In this document: piece after piece, positions 34,587 to 42,209 of the stretch
How positions within the stretch are numbered: position 1 is the first letter of the stretch
How the letters are laid out: each line of letters starts with the position of its first letter
Source of the DNA: an uncultured Lachnospiraceae bacterium
GTDB lineage: Bacteria; Bacillota; Clostridia; Lachnospirales; Lachnospiraceae
Length of the DNA stretch: 64,000 nucleotides
Reading direction: 5' to 3'
Assembly (NCBI GenBank): GCA_946040795.1
Contig: CAMGCK010000002.1
Span: 1 to 64,000, forward strand
Notes under the pieces: model-generated
What the model saw: only the letters and a program-made list of their open reading frames with translations
Told to the model about the DNA's origin: nothing
Database searches by the model: none
Position numbers and translations under genes: made by a program

Positions 34587-34830
34587 TTATCTGATTTTGC
34601 GCAATTTATTCCGGGCAGCCCGGAGGAACCGGTCAAAGTTCGTCAGGCATTCGGAACCGTCTTCCGTAATCAGGATCATGTCCTCAGTGCGCATGAAGCA
34701 CTGACCCGGCCACCAGACCCACAGTTTCACCCTTGTAAATGTCAAAGGTAACACCGTCGATGGCTTTCGCATACACGCTTCTTCAGAACGGAGAGATCCA
34801 CATTTTTATTTGTGAATTCGTAAGATGCCA
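34587..34830 (-). pseudogene. remnant: ABC-ATPase start joined to M24 peptidase end
   Basis: Directly after the ridA stop. The upstream part reads ASYEFTNKNVDLSVLKKR and, one frame over, YAKAIDGVTFDIYKGETVG, which matches the N-terminal strands of OppD/OppF-type ATPases just before Walker A. The downstream part, in a third frame, reads MRTEDMILITEDGSECLTNF and about 16 more residues to the stop at 34587, like the end of an Xaa-Pro aminopeptidase (M24). No intact gene remains. A large internal deletion followed by decay would explain it. The whole 34421-34833 gap holds only this and the AKR promoter. Confidence 0.6.
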
Positions 34831-34833
34831 CGC

Positions 34834-35217
34834 TTAGTCCTCGATCAGTGCGATGACTTCGATCTCACAGAGAACATTCTTCGGAAGAGCCTTAACTGCA
34901 ACACAGGAACGTGCCGGCTTGGAAATAAAGGCTGCGCCGTAGATCTCGTTGAACTTGGCGAAGTCAGCCATGTCTGCAAGGAAGCATGTGGTCTTGACAA
35001 CATTTTCAAAACCGAGGCCCCTTGCTGCCAGGATCTCTGCTACGTTCTTCACGCTCTGAGCGGCCTGCTCTTCAATGGTGGTGCCGACAATGGCGCCGGT
35101 TTCCGGATCGGCCGGGATCTGACCGGATGCAAATAAAAGATTGCCGGCAACGATGGCCTGAGAATACGGGCCGATGGCTGCGGGCGCCTGATTCGTGCTG
35201 ATAACTTCAAGTGCCAT
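34834..35217 (-). CDS. ridA: RidA-family enamine/imine deaminase
   Basis: RidA (YjgF/YER057c/UK114), 127 residues, forms trimers that hydrolyse reactive 2-aminoacrylate and related imines released by PLP enzymes. GPYSQAI near residues 16-22, SGQIPADP and the active-site Arg103 in KPARSCVAV are conserved, with Glu118/Glu120 in the last strand. AGGAGG lies before the start. Confidence 0.95.
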   Translation of the reverse strand: MALEVISTNQAPAAIGPYSQAIVAGNLLFASGQIPADPETGAIVGTTIEEQAAQSVKNVAEILAARGLGFENVVKTTCFLADMADFAKFNEIYGAAFISKPARSCVAVKALPKNVLCEIEVIALIED

Positions 35218-35355
35218 AAAAAACCTCCTTTATGGACGACGACTGCCGTCCGGAACCAGGTCTATCTGAGCCTTGTGCAAAACCAAAACACATTCCTCTG
35301 TTTCCATGGTTCCTTTGTATAGTTTACCACTTAACATTGCTAAAGTAACGAAGTC

Positions 35356-35390
35356 GAAAAAAAGGATGCCGCTTCAAGGCATCGTTTTTT
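35356..35390. terminator. bidirectional terminator
   Basis: GATGCC/GGCATC with a seven-base loop (35365-35383), T run on both strands (35385-35390 on plus, 35363-35357 on minus). It ends the minus-strand genes from the SdpI side before ridA. The rest of the 35218-35483 gap shows no gene. Confidence 0.8.
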
Positions 35391-35483
35391 ACGCTGTTAC
35401 ACAAATTTTTATCACTTTATTGTGCCTCAGTCAATTACTTTTATTCTTTTTTGTCAAATTTTAACAAGAAGCCGTGCAATGTT

Positions 35484-35807
35484 TCAACGCACCGCTGCGG
35501 CTGTCCTGCTGCCTGAAGCCGCCGGACTGTGTACCATAACAGAAGGTGGCAACATCATTTGCACGGCTGTATTCCAGAAGGCCTTTTTCCGGGCCGGATC
35601 CCGGTACTGTCGGGACTGCAGAAGCGGTGTCATGAAGCTTCTGGCATCCGCAAAGGCATTAAAGGGATTCACCTGTGAGAAGGTCAGACGGCCGGCCGGC
35701 CTGACCTTGTAAGGCGTGTCGTTTTCCCAGACGAACCATACAATAATGCCAAGTCCCGCAATCATGACAACGGCCGCTAAGAAACAGGTTTCCCGGCCCC
35801 ATTTCAA
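35484..35807 (-). CDS. hypothetical single-span membrane protein
   Basis: A 107-residue reading frame with a TTG start and one hydrophobic segment (AAVVMIAGLGIIVWFVW, about residues 11-27) followed by a basic, polar tail. No good ribosome-binding site precedes it and I do not recognise the family. It may be the remains of a larger gene. It lies 50 bases behind the SdpI-family gene and before a terminator. Confidence 0.35.
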   Translation of the reverse strand: MKWGRETCFLAAVVMIAGLGIIVWFVWENDTPYKVRPAGRLTFSQVNPFNAFADARSFMTPLLQSRQYRDPARKKAFWNTAVQMMLPPSVMVHSPAASGSRTAAAVR

Positions 35808-35857
35808 GCATGCCGTTTTCGTTATTTTTCAGATTAATACTATTTCTCGGGTAACTA

Positions 35858-36247
35858 TTATTCTACCGAAGACCTGCGATTTCCTTTTTCATCAAAATTC
35901 TTTTTCAGTGCCCGTTCCGTCGGAAAGATCGATGCCACAAGAACAGCCACCTGAACCGCCTCCGCAATGCAGACCGCGGCGGAGATCACATCATGGCTCC
36001 GATGAACAAACGGAAGCAGCATAAACGCGGAAATCACCAGAAGCACCACTCCGATCTTCAGCCACAGTTTCCCGCAGTAATGATGGGCAAATTCCCAGGT
36101 TTCCTTATTTTTCATGGAGCGCGCAGTCCGATATCCATACACCCCGTTGATTTTCTTCGGGGTATGCCGATCCATCATATATCCGGCAATGATCATAACA
36201 ACCGGTATGCACAAAGTCATCACATACATCACAATAAAGTATCCCAT
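35858..36247 (-). CDS. SdpI/YhfL-family membrane protein
   Basis: A 129-residue protein with an N-terminal and two further hydrophobic segments. The SdpI signature is clear: KINGVYGYRTARSMKNKETW followed by an aromatic/His-rich stretch with Ala and Gly (FAHHYCGKL). Members include the SdpI immunity protein of Bacillus and many proteins of unknown role. CAGGAGG precedes the start. No SdpC-like toxin is seen near by. Confidence 0.8.
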   Translation of the reverse strand: MGYFIVMYVMTLCIPVVMIIAGYMMDRHTPKKINGVYGYRTARSMKNKETWEFAHHYCGKLWLKIGVVLLVISAFMLLPFVHRSHDVISAAVCIAEAVQVAVLVASIFPTERALKKNFDEKGNRRSSVE

Positions 36248-36335
36248 AGTGCCCTCCTGTATTCACCGGAAATCATCGGCCTGACCTTCTGTAGCCGGGT
36301 CGAATCATCATACGATCCGATTCTTTGACAGCCTT

Positions 36336-36602
36336 TTACTGAAACCAGATCTTATCACAGAAAAGAATGAACAGGAAGAACACGCCGATGAATACAAGCG
36401 CCACCAGAAGCGACGCTTTCAATGCGCCCCACATAAACGCACGCTGCTCTTCTCTTGTCATTTCATCCTTGGGTCCTTTTGACGCTCCCTGCGGTACCAT
36501 GTCCGAAAGCGGCTTGTGGTACCAGGGCATGCCCTCAACGTTCATATCAACGATCGTACGTCCGTCATCTCCCTCCGGGAGCTCGCTTCTCTTCTTTCCC
36601 AT
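36336..36602 (-). CDS. small C-terminally anchored membrane protein
   Basis: 88 residues, unknown family. The first 55 residues are polar and charged (MGKKRSELPEGDDGRTIVDM...); a single hydrophobic segment (ASLLVALVFIGVFFLFILF) lies at about 63-81 near the end, which suggests a tail-anchored topology. AGGTAGTT lies before the ATG. It follows the opp operon terminator. Confidence 0.6.
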   Translation of the reverse strand: MGKKRSELPEGDDGRTIVDMNVEGMPWYHKPLSDMVPQGASKGPKDEMTREEQRAFMWGALKASLLVALVFIGVFFLFILFCDKIWFQ

Positions 36603-36621
36603 AACTACCTCATATTATCAC

Positions 36622-36653
36622 ACTGCCTGCGGAAAACCATTCCCGCAGGCAGT
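36622..36653 (-). terminator. terminator-like hairpin after oppF
   Basis: Perfect 11-base stem ACTGCCTGCGG/CCGCAGGCAGT with a ten-base loop. The T-rich side is on plus (TATTTTCT); on the minus strand no T run follows, so efficiency is uncertain. Confidence 0.6.
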
Positions 36654-36723
36654 ATTTTCTGTGACCTTTTCAGGCGCACCGGTCAATGCAGCTGCCTGCC
36701 GATGTCCCTTCCGGTCTTATTCA

Positions 36724-37704
36724 TTACTTTTCATCGTAAAGATGGCATGCACAGAAGTGGCCCTCACGGACTTCCTTCCACTCCGGAGCCTCTGTCTTAC
36801 AGATCTCCATGCACTCCTTACAACGAGTATGGAACTTGCATCCTGCCGGCGGATTTGCCGGGCTCGGGATGGAACCTTCCAGAATGATACGATTGATCTT
36901 GACATCCGGATCCGGAATCGGAATTGCGGAGAACAGAGCCTTCGTATACGGATGCAGCGGCTCAGCAAAGATCTTCTCGGTCTCAGAGTACTCAACCATG
37001 TTGCCAAGGTACATAACACCGACCGTGTCAGAGATGTGCTCGACAACGGACAGGTCATGAGAAATGAACAGGTAGGTCAGACCGAAGTCCTTCTGCAGCT
37101 GACGCAGCAGGTTGATGATCTGTGCCTGAATGGAAACATCCAGTGCGGAAACCGGTTCATCACATACGATAAAATCCGGAGCAAGTGCAAGTGCTCTTGC
37201 AATACAGATACGCTGACGCTGACCACCGGAGAACTCGTGCGGATAACGATCCTTGTAGTATTCCGGAAGACCGCAGACCTTCATGACACGGGTGATGTAA
37301 TCATCAAACTCTTCCGGCGGGACAATGCCATGCTCACGAACAGCTTCACCGATGATTTCACCGACCGGAATACGGGGTGAAAGGCTTGAATACGGATCCT
37401 GGAAAACGATCTGAATTCTCGGACGGATCTTACGAAGCTCTTCCTTGGAAAGCTCGTTCAGATCCTGCCCGTCAAAGATTACTTCACCGGAAGTCTTCTC
37501 CAGAAGGCGGAGAAGTGTTCTTCCTGCGGTGGACTTACCGCAGCCGGACTCACCTACAAGACCCATGGTCTCACCGCGGCGGATGTTGAAGGAGATACCG
37601 TCAACCGCGCGTACATGACCAACCGTATGCTTAAAGAAACCGGCTTTGATCGGGAACCATTTTTTCAGGTCCTTGACTTCTAAAAGAATTTCTGACTCTG
37701 CCAT
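36724..37704 (-). CDS. oppF: oligopeptide ABC transporter ATPase OppF
   Basis: A 326-residue ATPase of a peptide importer. Walker A GESGCGKS at 51-58, signature FSGGQRQR, Walker B in [12 protein letters not shown] and the H-loop SHDLSVVEH are intact. The C-terminal oligopeptide/dipeptide domain has the Cys-rich motif [15 protein letters not shown], which in related proteins binds an iron-sulfur cluster. I start at MAESEI behind GGAGG, one base from the oppD stop. Confidence 0.95.
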   Translation of the reverse strand: MAESEILLEVKDLKKWFPIKAGFFKHTVGHVRAVDGISFNIRRGETMGLVGESGCGKSTAGRTLLRLLEKTSGEVIFDGQDLNELSKEELRKIRPRIQIVFQDPYSSLSPRIPVGEIIGEAVREHGIVPPEEFDDYITRVMKVCGLPEYYKDRYPHEFSGGQRQRICIARALALAPDFIVCDEPVSALDVSIQAQIINLLRQLQKDFGLTYLFISHDLSVVEHISDTVGVMYLGNMVEYSETEKIFAEPLHPYTKALFSAIPIPDPDVKINRIILEGSIPSPANPPAGCKFHTRCKECMEICKTEAPEWKEVREGHFCACHLYDEK

Positions 37705-37705
37705 A

Positions 37706-38911
37706 TTACAGTTCCTCCACATTCACAGACTTCGGATAGCCGAGTTCCTTACCCTGATCGCAGTAACGATAGCAGGAAACGATATGCGTATCGCTGACCT
37801 GGATCTCCGGCGGATATACGCCGTTGCACTTGTCGCAGTGCATTTCGCAGCGATCCTTGAAATAACAGTAGTTCGGCATGTTGACCGGGTTCGGAACGGA
37901 ACCGGGGATGTTGTACAGCTCTTCTACCTTCTTACCAACGACCGGCTTGGAAGCCATAAGGCCGATGGTGTACGGATGCATCGGATGATGGAAGATATCG
38001 TCTGCCGTACCTTTTTCAATAACACGACCGGAATACATAACAACAACATAATCCGCCATGCCTGCAACGACACCAAGGTCATGCGTGATCAGCATGATGG
38101 AAGACTGAAGCTTGTCCTTCAGGCCCTGCAGAAGGTCCAGGATCTGCGCCTGAATGGTAACATCCAGTGCAGTAGTGGGCTCATCGGCAATGATCAGAGT
38201 CGGTGAACATGCCAGTGCGATCGCGATACAGATACGCTGACGCATACCGCCGGACAGTTCGTGCGGATACATGTTGTATACGCCCTCTTTGTTTGCGATG
38301 CCAACGAGCTCGAGCATTTCCAGCGTACGTGCCTTGACATCTTCCGGAGACATGTCCTTGTTATGCAGTTCGATAACCTCGTTGACCTGCTCACCGATCT
38401 TGAAGACCGGATTCAAGGAAGTCATCGGCTCCTGGAAGATCATGGACAGCTTATCGCCGCGGATGGTCTCCATGACGGAGTTCGGAGTATTTACGATATT
38501 GAAAGCGGTACCATCGCCCTTGTTGAAGCGGATCTCACCGCCCACGGTCTGACCGGTGGGACGGGGAAGCAGCTGCATCAGGGAAAGAGAGGTTACGGAC
38601 TTACCGCAGCCGGACTCACCAACGACACCAACGGTGGAACATTTCGGAATGCTGAAGTTGACACCGTCAACAGCCTTAACGACACCATTATCCGTGAAGA
38701 AGTAGGTGCAGACATTGTCGAACTCTACGACATTGTTCTCATCCTTCATCTTCGTGGTATAGAGTGCGGGATCCTTACCGGCATCCGCTCTCTTCTTTTC
38801 CAGTTTCTTCGTAGTCTTACGATTGAAGCGGGTAATTCTTCTGGACTCCTTCGCTGAGATATAGGAAGAAGACTTCTTTCCGGACTTTTTCATTTTGTCT
38901 TTTAATGCCAT
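37706..38911 (-). CDS. oppD: oligopeptide ABC transporter ATPase OppD (basic N-terminal extension)
   Basis: 401 residues. Walker A GESGCGKS at 98-105, signature LSGGMRQR, Walker B LIIADEPTTALD and H-loop THDLGV are present, with a C-terminal Cys motif (CYFKDRCEMHCDKC). The first 60 residues are an extra, very basic stretch (KKSGKKSSSY..., RRITRFNRKTTKKLEKKRAD) not found in standard OppD, perhaps an RNA- or membrane-associating tail. AAGGAGG precedes the ATG. Confidence 0.95.
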   Translation of the reverse strand: MALKDKMKKSGKKSSSYISAKESRRITRFNRKTTKKLEKKRADAGKDPALYTTKMKDENNVVEFDNVCTYFFTDNGVVKAVDGVNFSIPKCSTVGVVGESGCGKSVTSLSLMQLLPRPTGQTVGGEIRFNKGDGTAFNIVNTPNSVMETIRGDKLSMIFQEPMTSLNPVFKIGEQVNEVIELHNKDMSPEDVKARTLEMLELVGIANKEGVYNMYPHELSGGMRQRICIAIALACSPTLIIADEPTTALDVTIQAQILDLLQGLKDKLQSSIMLITHDLGVVAGMADYVVVMYSGRVIEKGTADDIFHHPMHPYTIGLMASKPVVGKKVEELYNIPGSVPNPVNMPNYCYFKDRCEMHCDKCNGVYPPEIQVSDTHIVSCYRYCDQGKELGYPKSVNVEEL

Positions 38912-38925
38912 GTCTTTATACCTCC

Positions 38926-40992
38926 TTATCTCTTTGCCTTCGGGTCGTAAGCGTCTCTCAGACCGTCACCGACAAAGTTGAATGCGATAACGGTAAGGCA
39001 GATCAGAAGACCTACCGGGATCCAGATGAACGCGTAATGCGCCATTGCGGATGCAGAGGATACGGAGTTGATGATCGTACCCCAGGTAGCCAGCGGATGC
39101 TTAACACCCAGACCTAAGAAGGACAGTGTAGACTCGGTAATGATAACACCACCGATACCCATGGTAGCCGTTACGATCAGCTGAGGCATGACGTTCGGTA
39201 CCAGGTGACGGAAAATACGATGACGAACCTTCAGACCGGTTGCTTCTGCGGCAAGCATGAATTCCTGCTCACGAAGAGAAAGAATCTGGCCGCGGACAAG
39301 TCTTGCGACACCGGCCCAGCCCATGATACCAAGGGCAGCCATCATGATGATCAAACGGACGTAAGTATTCATCCGGAGAGCATCCATCATGGAACCGAGG
39401 ATGATCATGATCGGCATGGACGGTAAGCAGTAAAAAATATCAACCATACGCATGATGAGCATATCGACCCAACCGCCGTAGTAGCCGGCCAGACCGCCCA
39501 TTATGATGCCGAGGAAGGTCTCAATGAAGATAACGACGAAACCAACGATCAGGGAGATACGACCGCCGTACATGATACGTGCAAGAACGTCGAAACCATC
39601 GCCGTCCGTACCAAGAAGGTGTGCACCGCTCGGAGCTGCGTAAATATCGATCTTGTAGATGACCTGCTCTGCTCTTAAGACATATTCGCCGGTTGCACTC
39701 TGATTGATCATGATCTCAGCGTCATTGTACTGAAGATCACCATTTTCATCGTAGGAGTAAAGACCAGTCTCTGCGTCCTGCAGCGGAAGGCGATGATTCA
39801 GCTGTCCTTCCTTCTTTCCGGCTGCGGAGAACGCTTCAATATTCTCGACGATGGCCTTCTTTAAGTCATATTCCATGCTGTCTTCACCGGTATAGCGGCG
39901 AACCGTGTACAGAGAAAACTCTGCATATTCCCGGCCGTCAGCAGTGGTGATGACCAACTCTTCTGTATCATTGGCTTCAACGGAGTAATCCACACCGTCA
40001 GCAGTGAACTTGCCGGTGGTGTAAGCATTCATCAGGGCCTGAGCCTTGAAATCTTCGGAAACCTTACCGCCGGTCTCAAAGGTATCCAGGGTGAAACGGG
40101 TGTAAACCTTACCAACCTCAGACTCACCGACTTCGTATACCGTGCTGTTCGTCTTACCCTTGACAACTGCGTAAGTCTTTCCTGCGTTTTCAAAAGAAAC
40201 TTCACCAGCTTCAACAGCTGCGTTGGCTGCCTTTTCAAAAGCGGCATCCAGCTTTGCGCCCGTGTAGTTCAAACCGTCAGCAGCAAGTTCAATGGTCCAG
40301 GAAACCTTGGACTCCTTGGTTGCCACATAAGTTGCGCCGTCAAATTCAAAGGTGGACGGAGATGCTGCCTTTGCACCCAGTGCTGCTGCTGCAGCTTCAT
40401 CAAGGCCTTCGACCTCTTCACCCTTGTATTCGATGGTCTTCTGCACCGGATTGTAGTTACCGATCATGATGGAACTCTCACCAACGGTGCAGATTTCCTT
40501 GGAATCGGCTACGCCCAGTGCATAAACTTCATAACCAAGCTTTTCAATGGTATAAGCGGTACCATCTTCTGCAAATAACAGACGGCTGTCCTCGTCAGCA
40601 GCGATCATGGACTTGATGTTGGAGTTCATGGCGTTGACGATCTTGGAATCCATTTTTTCTTCGCTCACATCGTAACCGTTGTAAGCGGTATTTTCCTTTG
40701 CAAGACCGTAGTTCATCTCTTCTGTCTCGAACTTGTAAAAGATCTGCTTCTGTCCATACGGATAAAGAAGCGGTCCGATGAAGGAGAATACAAACAGGGT
40801 GATCAGCGTAACGGAACCGAATACTGCAAGACGGTTGCGGATGAAACGCTTGAACACCTGACGGCCCGGAGAAAGGACCTTAACACGGGTAATGTCATCC
40901 AGCTTCTTCTCGCCGTTTTCGTTCAGATTGGATTTGCTGCTTTCAGCAGCTTCACGTGCTTTTAATTCTTCATTTAAATTATATTTAGCCAT
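38926..40992 (-). CDS. oppC: oligopeptide ABC permease OppC with giant outside repeat domain
   Basis: 688 residues against about 300 in standard OppC. Membrane segment 1 is at about 57-77; the normal permease resumes at 458 with HLLGTDGDGFDVLARIMYGG and includes the EAA loop AAEATGLKVRHRIFRHLVPN. Between them, about residues 80-455, lies an extra domain that topology places outside the cell. It contains at least four units made of an Ala-rich helix followed by a strand with F-x3-G-x2-Y: F140-Y147, F215-Y222, F267-Y274 and F329-Y336. I start at MAKYNLN because AGGAGG is eight bases upstream. A role in capturing peptide or docking the binding protein is inference. Confidence 0.92.
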   Translation of the reverse strand: MAKYNLNEELKAREAAESSKSNLNENGEKKLDDITRVKVLSPGRQVFKRFIRNRLAVFGSVTLITLFVFSFIGPLLYPYGQKQIFYKFETEEMNYGLAKENTAYNGYDVSEEKMDSKIVNAMNSNIKSMIAADEDSRLLFAEDGTAYTIEKLGYEVYALGVADSKEICTVGESSIMIGNYNPVQKTIEYKGEEVEGLDEAAAAALGAKAASPSTFEFDGATYVATKESKVSWTIELAADGLNYTGAKLDAAFEKAANAAVEAGEVSFENAGKTYAVVKGKTNSTVYEVGESEVGKVYTRFTLDTFETGGKVSEDFKAQALMNAYTTGKFTADGVDYSVEANDTEELVITTADGREYAEFSLYTVRRYTGEDSMEYDLKKAIVENIEAFSAAGKKEGQLNHRLPLQDAETGLYSYDENGDLQYNDAEIMINQSATGEYVLRAEQVIYKIDIYAAPSGAHLLGTDGDGFDVLARIMYGGRISLIVGFVVIFIETFLGIIMGGLAGYYGGWVDMLIMRMVDIFYCLPSMPIMIILGSMMDALRMNTYVRLIIMMAALGIMGWAGVARLVRGQILSLREQEFMLAAEATGLKVRHRIFRHLVPNVMPQLIVTATMGIGGVIITESTLSFLGLGVKHPLATWGTIINSVSSASAMAHYAFIWIPVGLLICLTVIAFNFVGDGLRDAYDPKAKR

Positions 40993-41005
40993 CTCAAGCA
41001 CCTCC

Positions 41006-41995
41006 TTAATCTAAACGTACGCGCGGGTCAACAAGACCGTATAACAGGTCGGAAATCAGGTTTCCGAGCAGGGTCAGGATGGACAGGAACGCCAGATAGA
41101 ACATGATGAACGGGATATCCGCCTGCGTCATAGAGGTGTAGGACGCGTAACCGATACCACGGATCGAGAACAGGGTCTCTGTGATGAGCGCGCCGGAGAA
41201 CAGGCCCGGAAGGCTGCCGCCGAGGGTGGTAACGAGCGGAATCAGAGTGTTTCTGAAAGCATGCTTATTGATGACCTTCTTTTCCGGAACGCCCTTTGCG
41301 CGTGCGGTACGAATGTAATCAGAATTCAAAACTTCCAGCATATTGGTACGGGTGTAACGCATCAGACCACCGATGGAAATGATGATCAGGGTGATGGCCG
41401 GCATAATGAAATGCTTCGCTACATCCAGGAATTGTCCAAAGGGAGTGAGTTCCTGATAGAAACGGGACTGCATACCGCTGATATCGAGCCAGCCCAGCTT
41501 GACCGCGAACACATACTTCAGGATCGTGGCAAGGAAGAAGGTCGGCATCGAGATACAGATCATCGATACGACAGTCGTGAAATAGTCGGTAAAACTATAC
41601 TGCTTCTTAGCAGCTGAAATACCGAGAGGAATAGCAATCAGGATCTCGAAAACAAAGGAGATGCATCCAAGAGTGAAACTGTACCATACCGTATTTCTAA
41701 ACTCCTGAGTAACAGGAATGGTCCATGCCCAGCTATCGCCCCACTGGCCTCTTACAGCACTGCCAAGCCATGTGAAGTAACCTACTACGATACCTTTATC
41801 CATACCGTACTGAGCATTCAGGTCTGCCAGCCATTCGGCATAGCTCTTTGTGGCACCCGGACGGGATGCCAGTTCTCTCGCCTTCGTTTCAATGTATCCG
41901 CCCGGCATGTTGTACATCAGGATGTAAATGATAAACATGACGAAGAACAGAATGATCACACTGTATAACAGGCGTTTCACTGTATATTTAAACAT
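41006..41995 (-). CDS. oppB: oligopeptide ABC permease OppB
   Basis: 329 residues, six membrane segments, partner of OppC. The N-terminus MFKYTVKRLLYSVIILFFVM and the EAA loop (RTARAKGVPEKKVINKHAFRN) are typical. The outside loop after segment 1 is of normal length (about 70 residues), unlike OppC. It follows a long spacer with a hairpin after oppA. Confidence 0.95.
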   Translation of the reverse strand: MFKYTVKRLLYSVIILFFVMFIIYILMYNMPGGYIETKARELASRPGATKSYAEWLADLNAQYGMDKGIVVGYFTWLGSAVRGQWGDSWAWTIPVTQEFRNTVWYSFTLGCISFVFEILIAIPLGISAAKKQYSFTDYFTTVVSMICISMPTFFLATILKYVFAVKLGWLDISGMQSRFYQELTPFGQFLDVAKHFIMPAITLIIISIGGLMRYTRTNMLEVLNSDYIRTARAKGVPEKKVINKHAFRNTLIPLVTTLGGSLPGLFSGALITETLFSIRGIGYASYTSMTQADIPFIMFYLAFLSILTLLGNLISDLLYGLVDPRVRLD

Positions 41996-42039
41996 CTTTC
42001 GTGATCTCCAATCGAATTAGTAACAAACCGCGAACAGGT

Positions 42040-42059
42040 TGGTCTGAACGTTCAGACCA
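42040..42059. promoter_or_regulatory. 20-base perfect palindrome between oppA and oppB
   Basis: TGGTCTGAACGTTCAGACCA reads the same on both strands. It could be the operator of a dimeric regulator or a hairpin in the mRNA just upstream of oppB. Another small hairpin, CCTAA/TTAGG, lies at about 42100-42113. Confidence 0.5.
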
Positions 42060-42156
42060 CAGGCCCGATGATTCGGACCGTTGACCCGAGGATTTCAGGC
42101 CCTAACAGGTTAGGACTTCCGTCCCCCGAATCATTAAATTCGTAAAACAACAGAAT

Positions 42157-42190
42157 AACCACGGGAGGGGGAAATCCCCCTTCCGTGGTT
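42157..42190 (-). terminator. hairpin downstream of oppA
   Basis: Long stem AACCACGG/CCGTGGTT continuing with GAGGGGG/CCCCC, four-base loop. A short T-rich run follows on the minus strand. It likely stops part of the transcripts and stabilises oppA mRNA, so that the binding protein is made in excess over the permeases. Confidence 0.7.
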
Positions 42191-42209
42191 GTAAAGCCAT
42201 CAAAAAGAA

